This document shows positions 8,701-16,137 of a stretch of DNA of 43,845 nt, in pieces. The stretch is taken from assembly GCA_017430945.1 (NCBI GenBank), contig JAFRMB010000036.1, forward strand, positions 1-43,845. The letters are read 5' to 3'. Position 1 is the first letter of the stretch. Each line of letters begins with the position of its first letter. The position numbers and the translations under genes are program-made. Under the pieces are notes generated by a model. It had not been told where the DNA came from. It did not search any database and saw only the letters and a list, made by a program, of their open reading frames with translations. The stretch is from Clostridia bacterium (GTDB lineage Bacteria; Bacillota_A; Clostridia; Christensenellales; Aristaeellaceae).

Positions 8701-10291
8701 CTTCTCCTTCTGCGTCGACCAGCGTCGCGACGACCTGTACGGCCTCATCGTGCGCCACCAGAACCGGCAGATCGAAGTCCTTATGGTCCGTGTTGCCGCA
8801 GTCGCGCAATTCTATGTGATCGGGCGTGCCATACACGCGTACGGTCGCCTTCCCCGTCTTGCCGTTGCAGGACGCCCTCGCGGTGATCGCAGCAGTGCCC
8901 TTGCCGACTGCGGTGATCAGGCCTGTCGTCGGGTCGACCGTGGCGACGGTCTCGTCGCTCGAATCATAAGTCACGGTCCGGCTCTCAGCGCCGCTGTTGA
9001 ACTGGCAGGAGGCTTGCGCCTGCTCGCCGATGACGAGCGAAGCGCTGTCCAGCTTGACTGTCACGCTCTTCGGCGCGCTCTTGACCGTTATGTCGACAGT
9101 GAGGGGCTTGCGCCCATCTGCTGTGGCCGTGATGGTCGCAGTGCCGGCAGCCTTCGCGGTCAACACACCCGTGGCTCTGTCGATGCTTGTGATCTTGGGT
9201 TTGTCAGATGTCCATACGATACCCGCGTCTTCTGTGGGATCATCTTCTCCTTCACAGTAAACAGCGGCCGTCAACTTGTCGCCCACGCCAAGCACACCGC
9301 GCGGCAGTTCTTCACTCAGACGGATCTCTCTGCGCGGCTTGACCGTTACAGGGATATCAATAGTCTCATATCCTTCCGCCGAGGCGGTAACGGTCGCACT
9401 GCCGACCGCCAATGCCGTCAAAACACCGTTTTCCGCGTCGAGTGCGACATGCGGATCTTCGCCATCATCGACAACAGTCCATGTGACGACGATGTCCTGG
9501 CGTTCCAGTCGCTCGCCGTCATACACATCGGCATGCAGCTCAAAGGGTCCATCGTCCATGTAGAGCGTAATTTCGGTCTTGTTCGGGTAAATGCCTCTGC
9601 CGGGTATGGCCTCTCCTGATGCGAACATGGCCATGATCTCATCGTCCGTCGGTTCGGCATCGTCGCCGGCCTCTTCAGGATACCCGTCAGCTTCGTTCTG
9701 ATCGGCATCGATCACATCATCTGCGACCGCAGAATCGACTTCGGTCTCATCCTTGGGTGCATCATCAACATCCGAGGCGTCGGCTTCAGTCTCTTCTTTA
9801 TCCGTTTCATCCGCGTTTAAGGCATCGCTTTCAGTCTCGCCGCCATTCACATCATCCGCATCTACGGGTTCCTCTTCAAGTTCTTCTTCGCCGTCCGCGT
9901 CTGTTTCATCGCCGTCGGTCTCTTCTTCGCCGGCCGCATCTGTTTCACCACCGTCGGTCTCTTCCCCATCGCCGGTGTCCGCATCATCACTATCCGCGAT
10001 GATCAGGGGCTCTTCCTCTACAGGCGCATCGTCATCGCCGCCGATCGCGACGGCATCTCCATCGTCGACCGGCGCGCCGCCGTCGTTATCCGCGGTGTCA
10101 TCCGACAGTTCGAAGGCATCCAGCATACCGGGCAGCTCTTCAAGTTCCCCGGCACTCAATACCTCATCTTCCTGACCGACCTCTGTAAGGTCATACCCGA
10201 CATAGCCGTCGGCGATCTCTGCCAAAACGTCCGTCGGAACCAGCGTCAGTATCATCACGAACGCCAGCGCGAAACTGATCCACCGCTTCAT
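5750..10291 (-). CDS. Exported Ig-like repeat protein with C-terminal caspase-like domain
   Basis: A 1513-residue secreted protein. Residues 1-24 form a signal peptide. Residues about 30-235 are a very acidic, low-complexity stretch rich in Asp, Glu, Thr and Ala. About eleven bacterial Ig-like (BIG2-type) modules follow to about residue 1240; the recurrent phrase is a variant of TGAITALKKGTATIT. The last 250 residues resemble peptidase C14 (caspase/metacaspase): after a beta strand comes LCSHGKYEG with His1333, then VVLIIDSCYSG with Cys1380, the classic catalytic dyad 47 residues apart. No LPXTG or other sortase signal is visible, so anchoring is unclear. GGAG lies nine bases before the ATG. 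Cleavage specificity is unknown; bacterial relatives often cut after Arg or Lys. Confidence 0.85.
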   Translation of the reverse strand: MKRWISFALAFVMILTLVPTDVLAEIADGYVGYDLTEVGQEDEVLSAGELEELPGMLDAFELSDDTADNDGGAPVDDGDAVAIGGDDDAPVEEEPLIIADSDDADTGDGEETDGGETDAAGEEETDGDETDADGEEELEEEPVDADDVNGGETESDALNADETDKEETEADASDVDDAPKDETEVDSAVADDVIDADQNEADGYPEEAGDDAEPTDDEIMAMFASGEAIPGRGIYPNKTEITLYMDDGPFELHADVYDGERLERQDIVVTWTVVDDGEDPHVALDAENGVLTALAVGSATVTASAEGYETIDIPVTVKPRREIRLSEELPRGVLGVGDKLTAAVYCEGEDDPTEDAGIVWTSDKPKITSIDRATGVLTAKAAGTATITATADGRKPLTVDITVKSAPKSVTVKLDSASLVIGEQAQASCQFNSGAESRTVTYDSSDETVATVDPTTGLITAVGKGTAAITARASCNGKTGKATVRVYGTPDHIELRDCGNTDHKDFDLPVLVAHDEAVQVVATLVDAEGEATLGALSWSVSEDETAAPDDVPAISVTQVRMSETPCVLTLSIRGNKNGNASVTFASGDIAVSDAVCAVHVVDPPKSLRFNRGSITIGVKESYGGAVVEMTPNDGGSEETSATVTFRSANTKYVKVTMVDNRHCVITGVKATKKKVKVTASHKGKTATIYVTVKKAPSKVYVRPSSIRMIEGDSAVLTASTNSVSNSYTFTSSDAGALETGDAGTADQCSLTAHRKGDHKVTVKAYNGKKATASVTVYGAPVGIEAQATSLHLIEGQKNIAAPITVVDADGNTVPIQLLNDHVDAPRFVADITGDAPDCVSVDPNTGAITALKKGTAVITYGCRVKDEDAEDGYRVASQAVSVEIAPAPKALEFSRGSFAMGLGEVYGDLSCLLVPKEEGDAPESKLYWASSKSSVVRVVSSSGENGEHVVLQAKKTGKAKITVRDRVNASLKKTVTVTVSKKPKKVTAYISPSTISVGMERKIRASVGKGTGSAGYTYLIDSVSSEDPDCVSVDENGVITAIKPGSAFVWVHTYLTKIKTKIKVTVLPAPASITSVPVTFDIIEGLSATLDHAVLDANGDPTVADYEFKSSDPECVAVDVQTGAITALKKGRATITVTTQDPDCPAVTCAVRVYGRINRFETNIPETLRAGSSLQLRVTKVFDSDGDAIPQTAYTPVFKASTGYATVDADARLTGVSAGRVTITVSMYWNGKRIPDCLDSLYQLVVTQKLRVFAAYGYYSPSKSGYLRFPKNNATGVFDVFDHLETDTCGLQYVKSESRIKNVSKKADVTGLLDVASGAAGENDLTIVYLCSHGKYEGSQYRMYYPGYDKYSPSTYITDQEILNGVKKIKGKVVLIIDSCYSGVFITHMKSQLSELYGKVAVLTAAKKTRACYYTGSEENGACDFFTHSLLQGIGYKIRIENGVHNRYVGGMPADSGKTRNGMVTLSEFFNYGNTWTKKYVKKYKGKSVLHGDPKQKPQYYANGLGSLVLFGS

Positions 10292-10342
10292 ATAACCAGC
10301 TCCATATCAAAAGGGTATGAACCGCCTTATAATCTACTTTAT

Positions 10343-10371
10343 ATTATACTTCTTTGAGCAGCATATGTCAA
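10343..10371 (-). promoter_or_regulatory. Promoter of the caspase-like gene
   Basis: Minus-strand consensus TTGACA (10366-10371), a 17-base spacer and TATAAT (10343-10348). The leader is about 45 bases. Confidence 0.87.
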
Positions 10372-10420
10372 TCGTCCAGTTATGGCGATCGTGTGTCAAG
10401 GAATCATACTTCGGTCTGTT

Positions 10421-10993
10421 TCAGCCGTACATCGCGATCCCGAGCCCCGCCGAAAGCAGGATCAGAAGGATCGGCGAGAAGCGCCGTTTGAACCCCTTCA
10501 CCCACACCAGGCTCGACACCAGGAGCAGTATCGCGATGGCGGCCTGTCGCACATCTACGGAATAGCCCGCCAGCACATCCGGATCCATCGACAGGCACCG
10601 AAGCCACGTGCAGAGCCCCGTCGCCGAGATCATGCCCGCCACGACCGGCTTGATGCCCGACAGAGCCGCACCCACGTATCGATTCCGTCGGAACTGCCTG
10701 AGCACGGCCGCGATCAGCAGTATGATGATGAAAGAAGGCAGCACCACGCCCAGCGTGGCGCACATGGCGCCCACATATCCCGCCTGGCTGGCGCCGATGA
10801 ACGTGGCCATGTTGACGGCGATGTGACCCGGCGTGGATTCACAGATGCCGATGTAGCTATACAGCGTTTCCGCATCCAGCCAGCCGTGCGATGTCACTTC
10901 CTGCTGGATCAGCGGGATCATGCCGTAGCCGCCGCCGAACGTGAACAGGCCGATCTTCGCAAAAGTCAGGAACAGCTCCAGCACAGCGCTCAC
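10421..10993 (-). CDS. Chromate transporter family half-protein (downstream partner)
   Basis: A 190-residue membrane protein of the CHR family. It carries the signature FTFGGGYGMIPLIQQEV, then ESTPGHIAVNMATFIG and GVVLPSFIIILLI. Long CHR proteins have two homologous halves; here the halves are separate genes, the arrangement common in Bacillota, and probably pair in the membrane. True chromate efflux is only established for some members. The start is a GTG overlapping the TGA of the partner gene (GTGA), which implies translational coupling. Confidence 0.88.
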   Translation of the reverse strand: MSAVLELFLTFAKIGLFTFGGGYGMIPLIQQEVTSHGWLDAETLYSYIGICESTPGHIAVNMATFIGASQAGYVGAMCATLGVVLPSFIIILLIAAVLRQFRRNRYVGAALSGIKPVVAGMISATGLCTWLRCLSMDPDVLAGYSVDVRQAAIAILLLVSSLVWVKGFKRRFSPILLILLSAGLGIAMYG

Positions 10994-11565
10994 GGAGCGT
11001 CACCTCCCCTTTGCACCGAGCCCAACATGGATATCCCGAGCAGCGCGCCGGCGAGTATGATCCAGATCGTGGACAGATGCCAGCCGAGCAGGTTGATGCC
11101 GGCCGTCGCCAAAGCCGCCAGCATGCAGGCGGTATACGCCATACGTCGCCGTGGCAGTTTTCGTATCAGCCGGATCCCGGCGCGCAGGATCAGGAACGCG
11201 ACGGCGACCTGTATCCCCCGGAAGGCATGGGCGACCACGGTCTGCCGCATGAAGGCCTCGATGAACAGGGAGATCAGATAAATGATGGCAAATGAGGGCA
11301 AAATGACGCCCAGCGTGGCCGAGGCGCTGCCCCATATGCCCGCCTGTCTGTAGCCGATATAGGTCGCGGAATTGATGGCGATGGGACCCGGTGTGGATTC
11401 AGCGATGGCGAACACCTCCGCCAGTTCGTCCGATCCGATCCACCCGCGCTTTTCGCCCACCTCATCCTCGATGAGCGATATCATCGCATAGCCTCCGCCA
11501 AAGGTGAAAAGGCCGATCTTGAAGAACGCGCCGAACAGTTCGGCGCAGCGCCTGAGCTTTGACAT
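10990..11565 (-). CDS. Chromate transporter family half-protein (upstream partner)
   Basis: A 191-residue CHR-family membrane protein, paralogous to its downstream neighbour: FTFGGGYAMISLIEDEV, ESTPGPIAINSATYIG and GVILPSFAIIYLI occupy equivalent positions. The frame is open a further 11 codons upstream, but the ATG at 11563-11565 is preceded by GGGGGAG at good spacing and begins MSKLRRC. It lies 45 bases after mnmM on the same strand and is probably cotranscribed. Confidence 0.88.
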   Translation of the reverse strand: MSKLRRCAELFGAFFKIGLFTFGGGYAMISLIEDEVGEKRGWIGSDELAEVFAIAESTPGPIAINSATYIGYRQAGIWGSASATLGVILPSFAIIYLISLFIEAFMRQTVVAHAFRGIQVAVAFLILRAGIRLIRKLPRRRMAYTACMLAALATAGINLLGWHLSTIWIILAGALLGISMLGSVQRGGDAP

Positions 11566-11610
11566 TCGTCTCCCCCTGTCCTGACTGGCCGCATGCACAC
11601 AGGTGCGACG

Positions 11611-12192
11611 TCATTTGTGCCGCTGTCGGTTCCGTTTCACGGCGATGAGCTGCGGCGGGTCGTTCATCTGGTTGAGGTATCTCTTCTGGATGACGTCGAA
11701 GGCTTTGGGATCGAGCCCCTCCGTCCAGCGCGTGATCGCATCCAGCTCACGCGCGCCCTCCGGGTGGCCGGGGTAGATGCAGATGGTCATGATCCCGTCC
11801 GGCCTGAGCAGTTCGAGCCCTGCGCCGATCGCCGTGAGCGTGGTATCGACGCGCGTCGTCACCGCGTGCGCCGTCCCCGGCAGCCAGCCCAGGTTGAACA
11901 TGATGACATCGACAGGTTCAGCAACGTATTCCGCCATGTGCTCATGCCCCGCGCAGTAGAGCTTCGCGCGTCCGAAAAGCCCCGCCGCCTCCAAACGCTC
12001 GCGGGTGCGCGTCAGCGCTTCCGGCTGCACATCGAATGCATATACCCTTCCGGCTTCGCCCACGAGCCCGCAGAGCCAGCAGGTGTCATGTCCGTTGCCC
12101 ATCGTCGCGTCCACAGCGCGCGCGCCTTCGTACAGTGCCGGTCCGATCAGCTCTGACGCCCAGAATCGCGCCGACCGAAAATCATTGGCCAT
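11611..12192 (-). CDS. mnmM: tRNA methyltransferase MnmM (YtqB family)
   Basis: A 193-residue class I SAM-dependent methyltransferase of the rRNA_methylase/YtqB family. The SAM loop is DATMGNGHDT (about residues 28-37), followed by VYAFDVQPEAL and the family motif MFNLGWLPG. Bacillus YtqB was identified as MnmM, which methylates the aminomethyl-uridine intermediate at the tRNA wobble position; the same role is inferred here from family membership. It is first in a run with the two chromate-transporter halves and is divergent from the MATE gene. Confidence 0.85.
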   Translation of the reverse strand: MANDFRSARFWASELIGPALYEGARAVDATMGNGHDTCWLCGLVGEAGRVYAFDVQPEALTRTRERLEAAGLFGRAKLYCAGHEHMAEYVAEPVDVIMFNLGWLPGTAHAVTTRVDTTLTAIGAGLELLRPDGIMTICIYPGHPEGARELDAITRWTEGLDPKAFDVIQKRYLNQMNDPPQLIAVKRNRQRHK

Positions 12193-12324
12193 CTCCCACG
12201 CTTCCCTTCTGCCGGATGCGGCTTTAACGGTGTCGTCCCGGACACAATCTTAATACATACATAAATCATCGAAAAGACAGTTATGGTAAACTTAGATCAG
12301 ATTTGCACTGTGGAGGGTCGGATC

Positions 12325-13740
12325 ATGCAGCGCAGCAGGCTGGAGAGCTTCCGGAAAAGGTATATCGGTGACCGCACCTTTTACGCGCTGGTGCTCGGCA
12401 TCGTCGTGCCCATCGTGATCCAGAACGCCATCACCAATTTCGTCAGCCTGCTGGACAACATCATGGTCGGACAGGTGGGCACCGAACCCATGTCCGGCGT
12501 CGCCATCGCCAACCAGATGCTGTTCGTGTTCAACCTCTGCGTGTTCGGCGGCATCTCCGGGGCAGGCATATTCTCGGCGCAGTACCACGGCGCCGGCAAT
12601 CAGGAGGGCGTGCGCAGCTGCTTTCGCTACAAGCTGCACCTGTGCTTCTGGCTTTGCGCGGCGGCGATCACACTGTTCCTCCTGAAGGGCAAGGACCTGA
12701 TCAGTCTCTACCTCCACGAAGGAGACGACCCCGCAAAGCTGGCTATGACGCTGGATCACAGCCTTCGCTATCTGAAGGTGATGCTGCTTGGGCTGCCCGC
12801 GTTCGCCCTGACCCAGACCTATGCCGGCACGCTGCGCGAGACCGGGCAGACCGCGCTGCCCATGCGCGCGGGCATCATCGCCGTATTCGTCAACCTGGTG
12901 TTCAATTATCTGCTGATATTCGGCCACTTCGGGTTCCCCAGGATGGGCGTCGAGGGCGCCGCGGTCGCCACCGTGCTCTCCCGTTATGTCGAGCTGGCTG
13001 TCATTTCCCTGTCCGTACACCTTCGCACGGGCCGCTATGCCTTCGCCAAAGGCATCTACCGCACGCTGCGGGTGCCCGGCAGGCTCGTCCGGCGTATCAC
13101 GCTCAAGGGCATGCCGCTTCTGATCAACGAAGCGCTGTGGTCAACGGGCATGGCCACGCTGATCCAGTGTTATTCCGTGCGCGGGCTGGATGTGGTCGCT
13201 GCCATGAACATCTCTTCGACCATCTCCAACCTTTTCGCCGTATCGTTCCTGTCCATGGGTTCGGCCACCAGCATCATCGTCGGTCAGTCGCTGGGCGCGA
13301 ACGATCTGGAGGGCGCGCGCGGTCACGCCGCCAAGCTCACCGCCTTCGGCATGTTCGTAAGCGCGGTGACGGGACTGGTCATGCTGGCTGTCGCGCCGTT
13401 CATACCCAGGTTATATCAGACCGAGGCGCATGTGCGCGAACTGGCCACATCTCTTCTCACGATCTACGCCTGCTGCATGCCGGTCTTCTCCTATGCCAAC
13501 ACGGCCTATTTCATCCTCCGGTCCGGCGGCAAAACGCTCATCACGTTCCTGTTCGATAGCGGGTTCACCTGGGCTGTGATGGTGCCTGTCGCATGGATAC
13601 TCGTGCATCTCACGTCCCTCGATGTGCGCGCCATCTACCTGGGTGTACAGGCCACAGACCTTCTGAAGGTCACCTTCGGGCATGTGCTGATCCGGCGCGG
13701 TGTATGGCTGAACAACATGGTCGGAGAAGGGGCTGAATGA
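12325..13740 (+). CDS. MATE family efflux transporter
   Basis: A 471-residue protein with about twelve membrane segments in two homologous halves. The first begins ALVLGIVVPIVIQNAITNFVSLLDNIMVGQVGTEPMSG-like sequence typical of MATE pumps, and the second begins LINEALWSTGMATLIQCYS. Such proteins export cationic drugs or metabolites with Na+ or H+ entry; the substrate is not predictable. The frame extends upstream to 12283, but GGAGGG at 12312-12317 sits seven bases before the ATG at 12325. It is followed one base later by tlyA, whose Shine-Dalgarno lies inside this gene's last codons. Confidence 0.9.
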   Translation: MQRSRLESFRKRYIGDRTFYALVLGIVVPIVIQNAITNFVSLLDNIMVGQVGTEPMSGVAIANQMLFVFNLCVFGGISGAGIFSAQYHGAGNQEGVRSCFRYKLHLCFWLCAAAITLFLLKGKDLISLYLHEGDDPAKLAMTLDHSLRYLKVMLLGLPAFALTQTYAGTLRETGQTALPMRAGIIAVFVNLVFNYLLIFGHFGFPRMGVEGAAVATVLSRYVELAVISLSVHLRTGRYAFAKGIYRTLRVPGRLVRRITLKGMPLLINEALWSTGMATLIQCYSVRGLDVVAAMNISSTISNLFAVSFLSMGSATSIIVGQSLGANDLEGARGHAAKLTAFGMFVSAVTGLVMLAVAPFIPRLYQTEAHVRELATSLLTIYACCMPVFSYANTAYFILRSGGKTLITFLFDSGFTWAVMVPVAWILVHLTSLDVRAIYLGVQATDLLKVTFGHVLIRRGVWLNNMVGEGAE

Positions 13741-13741
13741 T

Positions 13742-14578
13742 ATGGATGACAGCACGATGCGCGCCGACGTCGCGCTCAGCGCGCGCGGCCTGGCGGCCAG
13801 CAGAGAGAAGGCGCGCGCACTCATCGAGGCAGGGCTCGTTACCGTCAATGGCGAGGCGCTGTCAAAACCCTCCCGCCCGGTCTCGGACGGCGACGTCCTG
13901 GTCGTCCACGGGGAAGCGCACCCCTACGTCGGGCGCGGCGGGCTGAAGCTTGAAAAGGCGCTGAAGGTGTTCGGCGTCGATCCGACCGGACTGGTCTGCA
14001 TGGACATCGGCGCGTCTACAGGCGGCTTCACCGACGTGCTGCTCAAAAACGGCGCCCGCCGGGTGTATGCCATCGATGTGGGCACGGGGCAGCTCGACCC
14101 GCGCCTCTTGAAAGACGAGCGGGTCGTCAATATGGAGCGCACCAATGCCCGCGCGTTGACCGCGGATGCCTTCCCGGAGAAGCCGACCCTGGCCGTCATG
14201 GACGTATCCTTCATATCGATCCGGCTGATCCTTCCGGCTGTGCTTCATATCCTCGGCCTGAACGGGCGTGCGTTGACACTGGTCAAGCCGCAGTTCGAAG
14301 CCGGTCGAGCCAAACTCGGCAAGCGCGGCATCGTGTCGGATCCGGACACACACATAGGCGTGCTCAGATCGCTCGTGCGCTTCCTGCCAACGCTCGGCTG
14401 GCGCGTCGGCGCGCTCGATTTCTCGCCCATCGCCGGCGGCAGCGGCAACCTTGAATTCCTGGCCGATCTGCTCCCATCGTCAGGGTGCGATGCGATGATC
14501 CCGGACGCCGAGATCGCGCAGCTGGTCAGGCGCGCGCACGCCGAGATCCCGTCCAGGCGTCACAGAGTATCTGAATGA
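13742..14578 (+). CDS. tlyA: TlyA-type rRNA 2'-O-methyltransferase
   Basis: A 278-residue protein with an N-terminal S4 RNA-binding domain (RADVALSARGLAASREKA, about 6-65) and an FtsJ-type methyltransferase domain. The SAM loop is CMDIGASTGGFTDVLL, followed by VYAIDVGTGQL, VMDVSFIS and LVKPQFEAGR, which carry the expected catalytic K-D-K residues. TlyA methylates riboses in 16S and/or 23S rRNA; the old name hemolysin is misleading. It starts one base after the MATE stop, a tight operon pairing. Confidence 0.93.
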   Translation: MDDSTMRADVALSARGLAASREKARALIEAGLVTVNGEALSKPSRPVSDGDVLVVHGEAHPYVGRGGLKLEKALKVFGVDPTGLVCMDIGASTGGFTDVLLKNGARRVYAIDVGTGQLDPRLLKDERVVNMERTNARALTADAFPEKPTLAVMDVSFISIRLILPAVLHILGLNGRALTLVKPQFEAGRAKLGKRGIVSDPDTHIGVLRSLVRFLPTLGWRVGALDFSPIAGGSGNLEFLADLLPSSGCDAMIPDAEIAQLVRRAHAEIPSRRHRVSE

Positions 14579-14689
14579 ACCGATGATGGCTCAGTTTCGG
14601 CCATCACGTCGGTCGCGCGCGTTACGCCACGTACCTGTGCGCCGCGGACGGCGATGACCGTATGCAGAAGACTTCTGACCCGTTCATTC

Positions 14690-14737
14690 GGCAGGGATCG
14701 GATCAGGGATGCTGTATTTCCCGATCTGCTCCCTGCC
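14690..14737. terminator. Long stem-loop between convergent tlyA and dus
   Basis: GGCAGGGA (14690-14697) pairs with TCCCTGCC (14730-14737). An inner GATC/GATC and GGGA/TCCC pairing is separated by a 3x3 internal loop and one bulge, with a nine-base loop. Only a short T-rich tract (TCTCTTTTC) follows. A bidirectional terminator is the simplest reading. I see nothing else in this 214-base gap. Confidence 0.45.
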
Positions 14738-14792
14738 AGATCTCTTTTCAGCCCCACAGGTCTTTTGCAGCGCTTAGCCGTCGGATCGCTTG

Positions 14793-15782
14793 TCACAAGC
14801 CCTCTGCATCCCGTTGTGAAGCCGCAAAAGCGGTAAGCGCGTCCCGAACGTCCTTAGGCGACTTTAGCAGGTTGATCCTGTCGCGAAAGCGCGTCGCGCC
14901 CTTCATGCCATGAACATACCAGGCGATGTGCTTGCGCATCTCGAGCAAACCGCGCTTTTCGCCGTACAATTCCACCTCCAGATCGAAGTGGCGAAGCGCC
15001 ATCTCCACCCGCTCTTCCGGAGACGGTGCCTGATACGGCCGGCCCGTCAGCGCGTCGCGGATCTCGCGGAATATCCATGGATCGCCCTGCGCAGCCCGAC
15101 CGACGATGACGCCGTCGCAGCCGGTCTCCTCGATCATCCTCACCGCATCCGCGCCGCTTCGCACATCGCCGTTTCCAAACACCGGCACCTTCACGGCACG
15201 CTTCACTTCGCGTATGACCGACCAATCCGCCTCGCCCGAGTACTGCTGTTCGCGCGTCCGGGCGTGCACGGCCACCGCTTTGGCACCGTTGTCTTCGCAG
15301 ATGCGCGCGATCTGCGGCGCATTGACGTGTGCCGCGTCCCAACCGGATCGTATCTTTACCGTGACCGGCAGGCGCGTTGAAGACGTGACGGCCCGCACGA
15401 CCGCCGCCACTTCATCCGGCCTTTTGAGCATCGCGCTGCCCTCACCGTTGCCGGTGATCTTCGGCGCCGGGCACCCAAAGTTGATGTCAATGAACTGGAA
15501 GCCCTCGTCCTCCAATTGCCTCGCCGCCTCTGCCATGTACTTTGGGTCGCTGCCGAACAGTTGAAGGCCTGCCGGGCCCTCGCCGTCGAGGCGCCTGATC
15601 AGGTCAGCGGCATTTTTGTTCCTGCGGCCCGAATAGACCCAGCCTTTCGCAGACAGCATCTCGCTGACGGCCCAGGCCGAACCCTGTTCGTGGCATAAAA
15701 GCCGCATCGCGGCATCCGTCACGCCGGCCATCGGCGCCAGTCCCGCACCGCGCTTCGTTGTCATTTCCTCAATGCTGAACAT
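14793..15782 (-). CDS. dusB: tRNA-dihydrouridine synthase
   Basis: A 329-residue FMN enzyme that reduces uridines in tRNA D-loops. The TIM-barrel motifs are clear: LAPMAGVTDAAMR, FIDINFGCPAPKI with the catalytic cysteine, VKIRSGWD, AVHARTREQQYSG and VPVFGNGDVRSGADA. The length and the CPAPKI form fit the bacterial DusB group, though the position modified cannot be read from sequence. It has its own promoter and is convergent with tlyA. Confidence 0.93.
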   Translation of the reverse strand: MFSIEEMTTKRGAGLAPMAGVTDAAMRLLCHEQGSAWAVSEMLSAKGWVYSGRRNKNAADLIRRLDGEGPAGLQLFGSDPKYMAEAARQLEDEGFQFIDINFGCPAPKITGNGEGSAMLKRPDEVAAVVRAVTSSTRLPVTVKIRSGWDAAHVNAPQIARICEDNGAKAVAVHARTREQQYSGEADWSVIREVKRAVKVPVFGNGDVRSGADAVRMIEETGCDGVIVGRAAQGDPWIFREIRDALTGRPYQAPSPEERVEMALRHFDLEVELYGEKRGLLEMRKHIAWYVHGMKGATRFRDRINLLKSPKDVRDALTAFAASQRDAEGL

Positions 15783-15811
15783 ATCGTTGCCTCATCTCTC
15801 CCGTGTCTTCT

Positions 15812-15840
15812 ATTCTAACACCGCCCCGTCCATTTATCAA
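15812..15840 (-). promoter_or_regulatory. dusB promoter
   Basis: Minus-strand TTGATA (15835-15840), a 17-base spacer and TAGAAT (15812-15817), 30 bases before the ATG. Confidence 0.65.
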
Positions 15841-15880
15841 TGCCCCTGCCGCACATCCGTCACCGGATGAGATCGACATG

Positions 15881-15943
15881 CGAACAAATACCGACAATTT
15901 CGATCGATCCCGGGGATGTGCTTGATTTTTCGGTATCTGTTCG
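15881..15943. repeat. Inverted repeat at the phoH promoter
   Basis: CGAACAAATACCGA (15881-15894) and TCGGTATCTGTTCG (15930-15943) are reverse complements at 13 of 14 positions, 49 bp centre to centre. The right arm fills most of the spacer between the -35 and -10 of the phoH promoter, so it is well placed to be an operator. The motif is not a standard LexA box. Confidence 0.6.
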
Positions 15944-15950
15944 ATATAAT
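15922..15950 (+). promoter_or_regulatory. Promoter of the phoH-recO operon
   Basis: TTGATT (15922-15927), a 17-base spacer and TATAAT (15945-15950). The leader to the phoH TTG is about 180 bases. Confidence 0.75.
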
Positions 15951-16042
15951 AAAGTTGGTTTATTATCAGCGCTCATAGACCGTGTCGCGTTCTCATAGTG
16001 ACGCACATTGGATACAAGCACGGTACGTAGATTTTAAGCTTC

Positions 16043-16074
16043 GATCGGTCCGGATCCGATCAGGCCGGACGATC
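16043..16074 (+). other. phoH leader stem-loop
   Basis: GATC-GTCCGG pairs with CCGGAC-GATC, with one bulged G, within the untranslated leader. No T-tract follows, so it is a leader structure rather than a terminator. Function unknown. Confidence 0.35.
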
Positions 16075-16137
16075 TTAGGGAGCGCAAGTTTACCGGATGC
16101 CACAGGCGTCCGGCAGATCCAAGGGAGGATAAACGAT

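Noticed and set aside
5900..9600. Repeated segments that could be mistaken for a repeat array or CRISPR
   Set aside because: They are degenerate protein-level Ig-like repeats of about 90 residues; no identical direct repeats with regular spacers are visible.
8495..9619. Plus-strand open frame of 374 codons within the Ig-like repeat gene
   Set aside because: Antisense to a gene with a signal peptide, domain repeats, promoter and ribosome site; composition is shadow-like.
15881..15943. LexA/DinR box at the phoH promoter
   Set aside because: The arms start CGAAC but continue as ATACCGA; the compact CGAAC-N4-GTTCG palindrome is absent.
15982..16137. Upstream extension of phoH to 15982
   Set aside because: No ribosome site there, the added residues lack family similarity, and AGGGAGG is placed exactly for the TTG at 16138.
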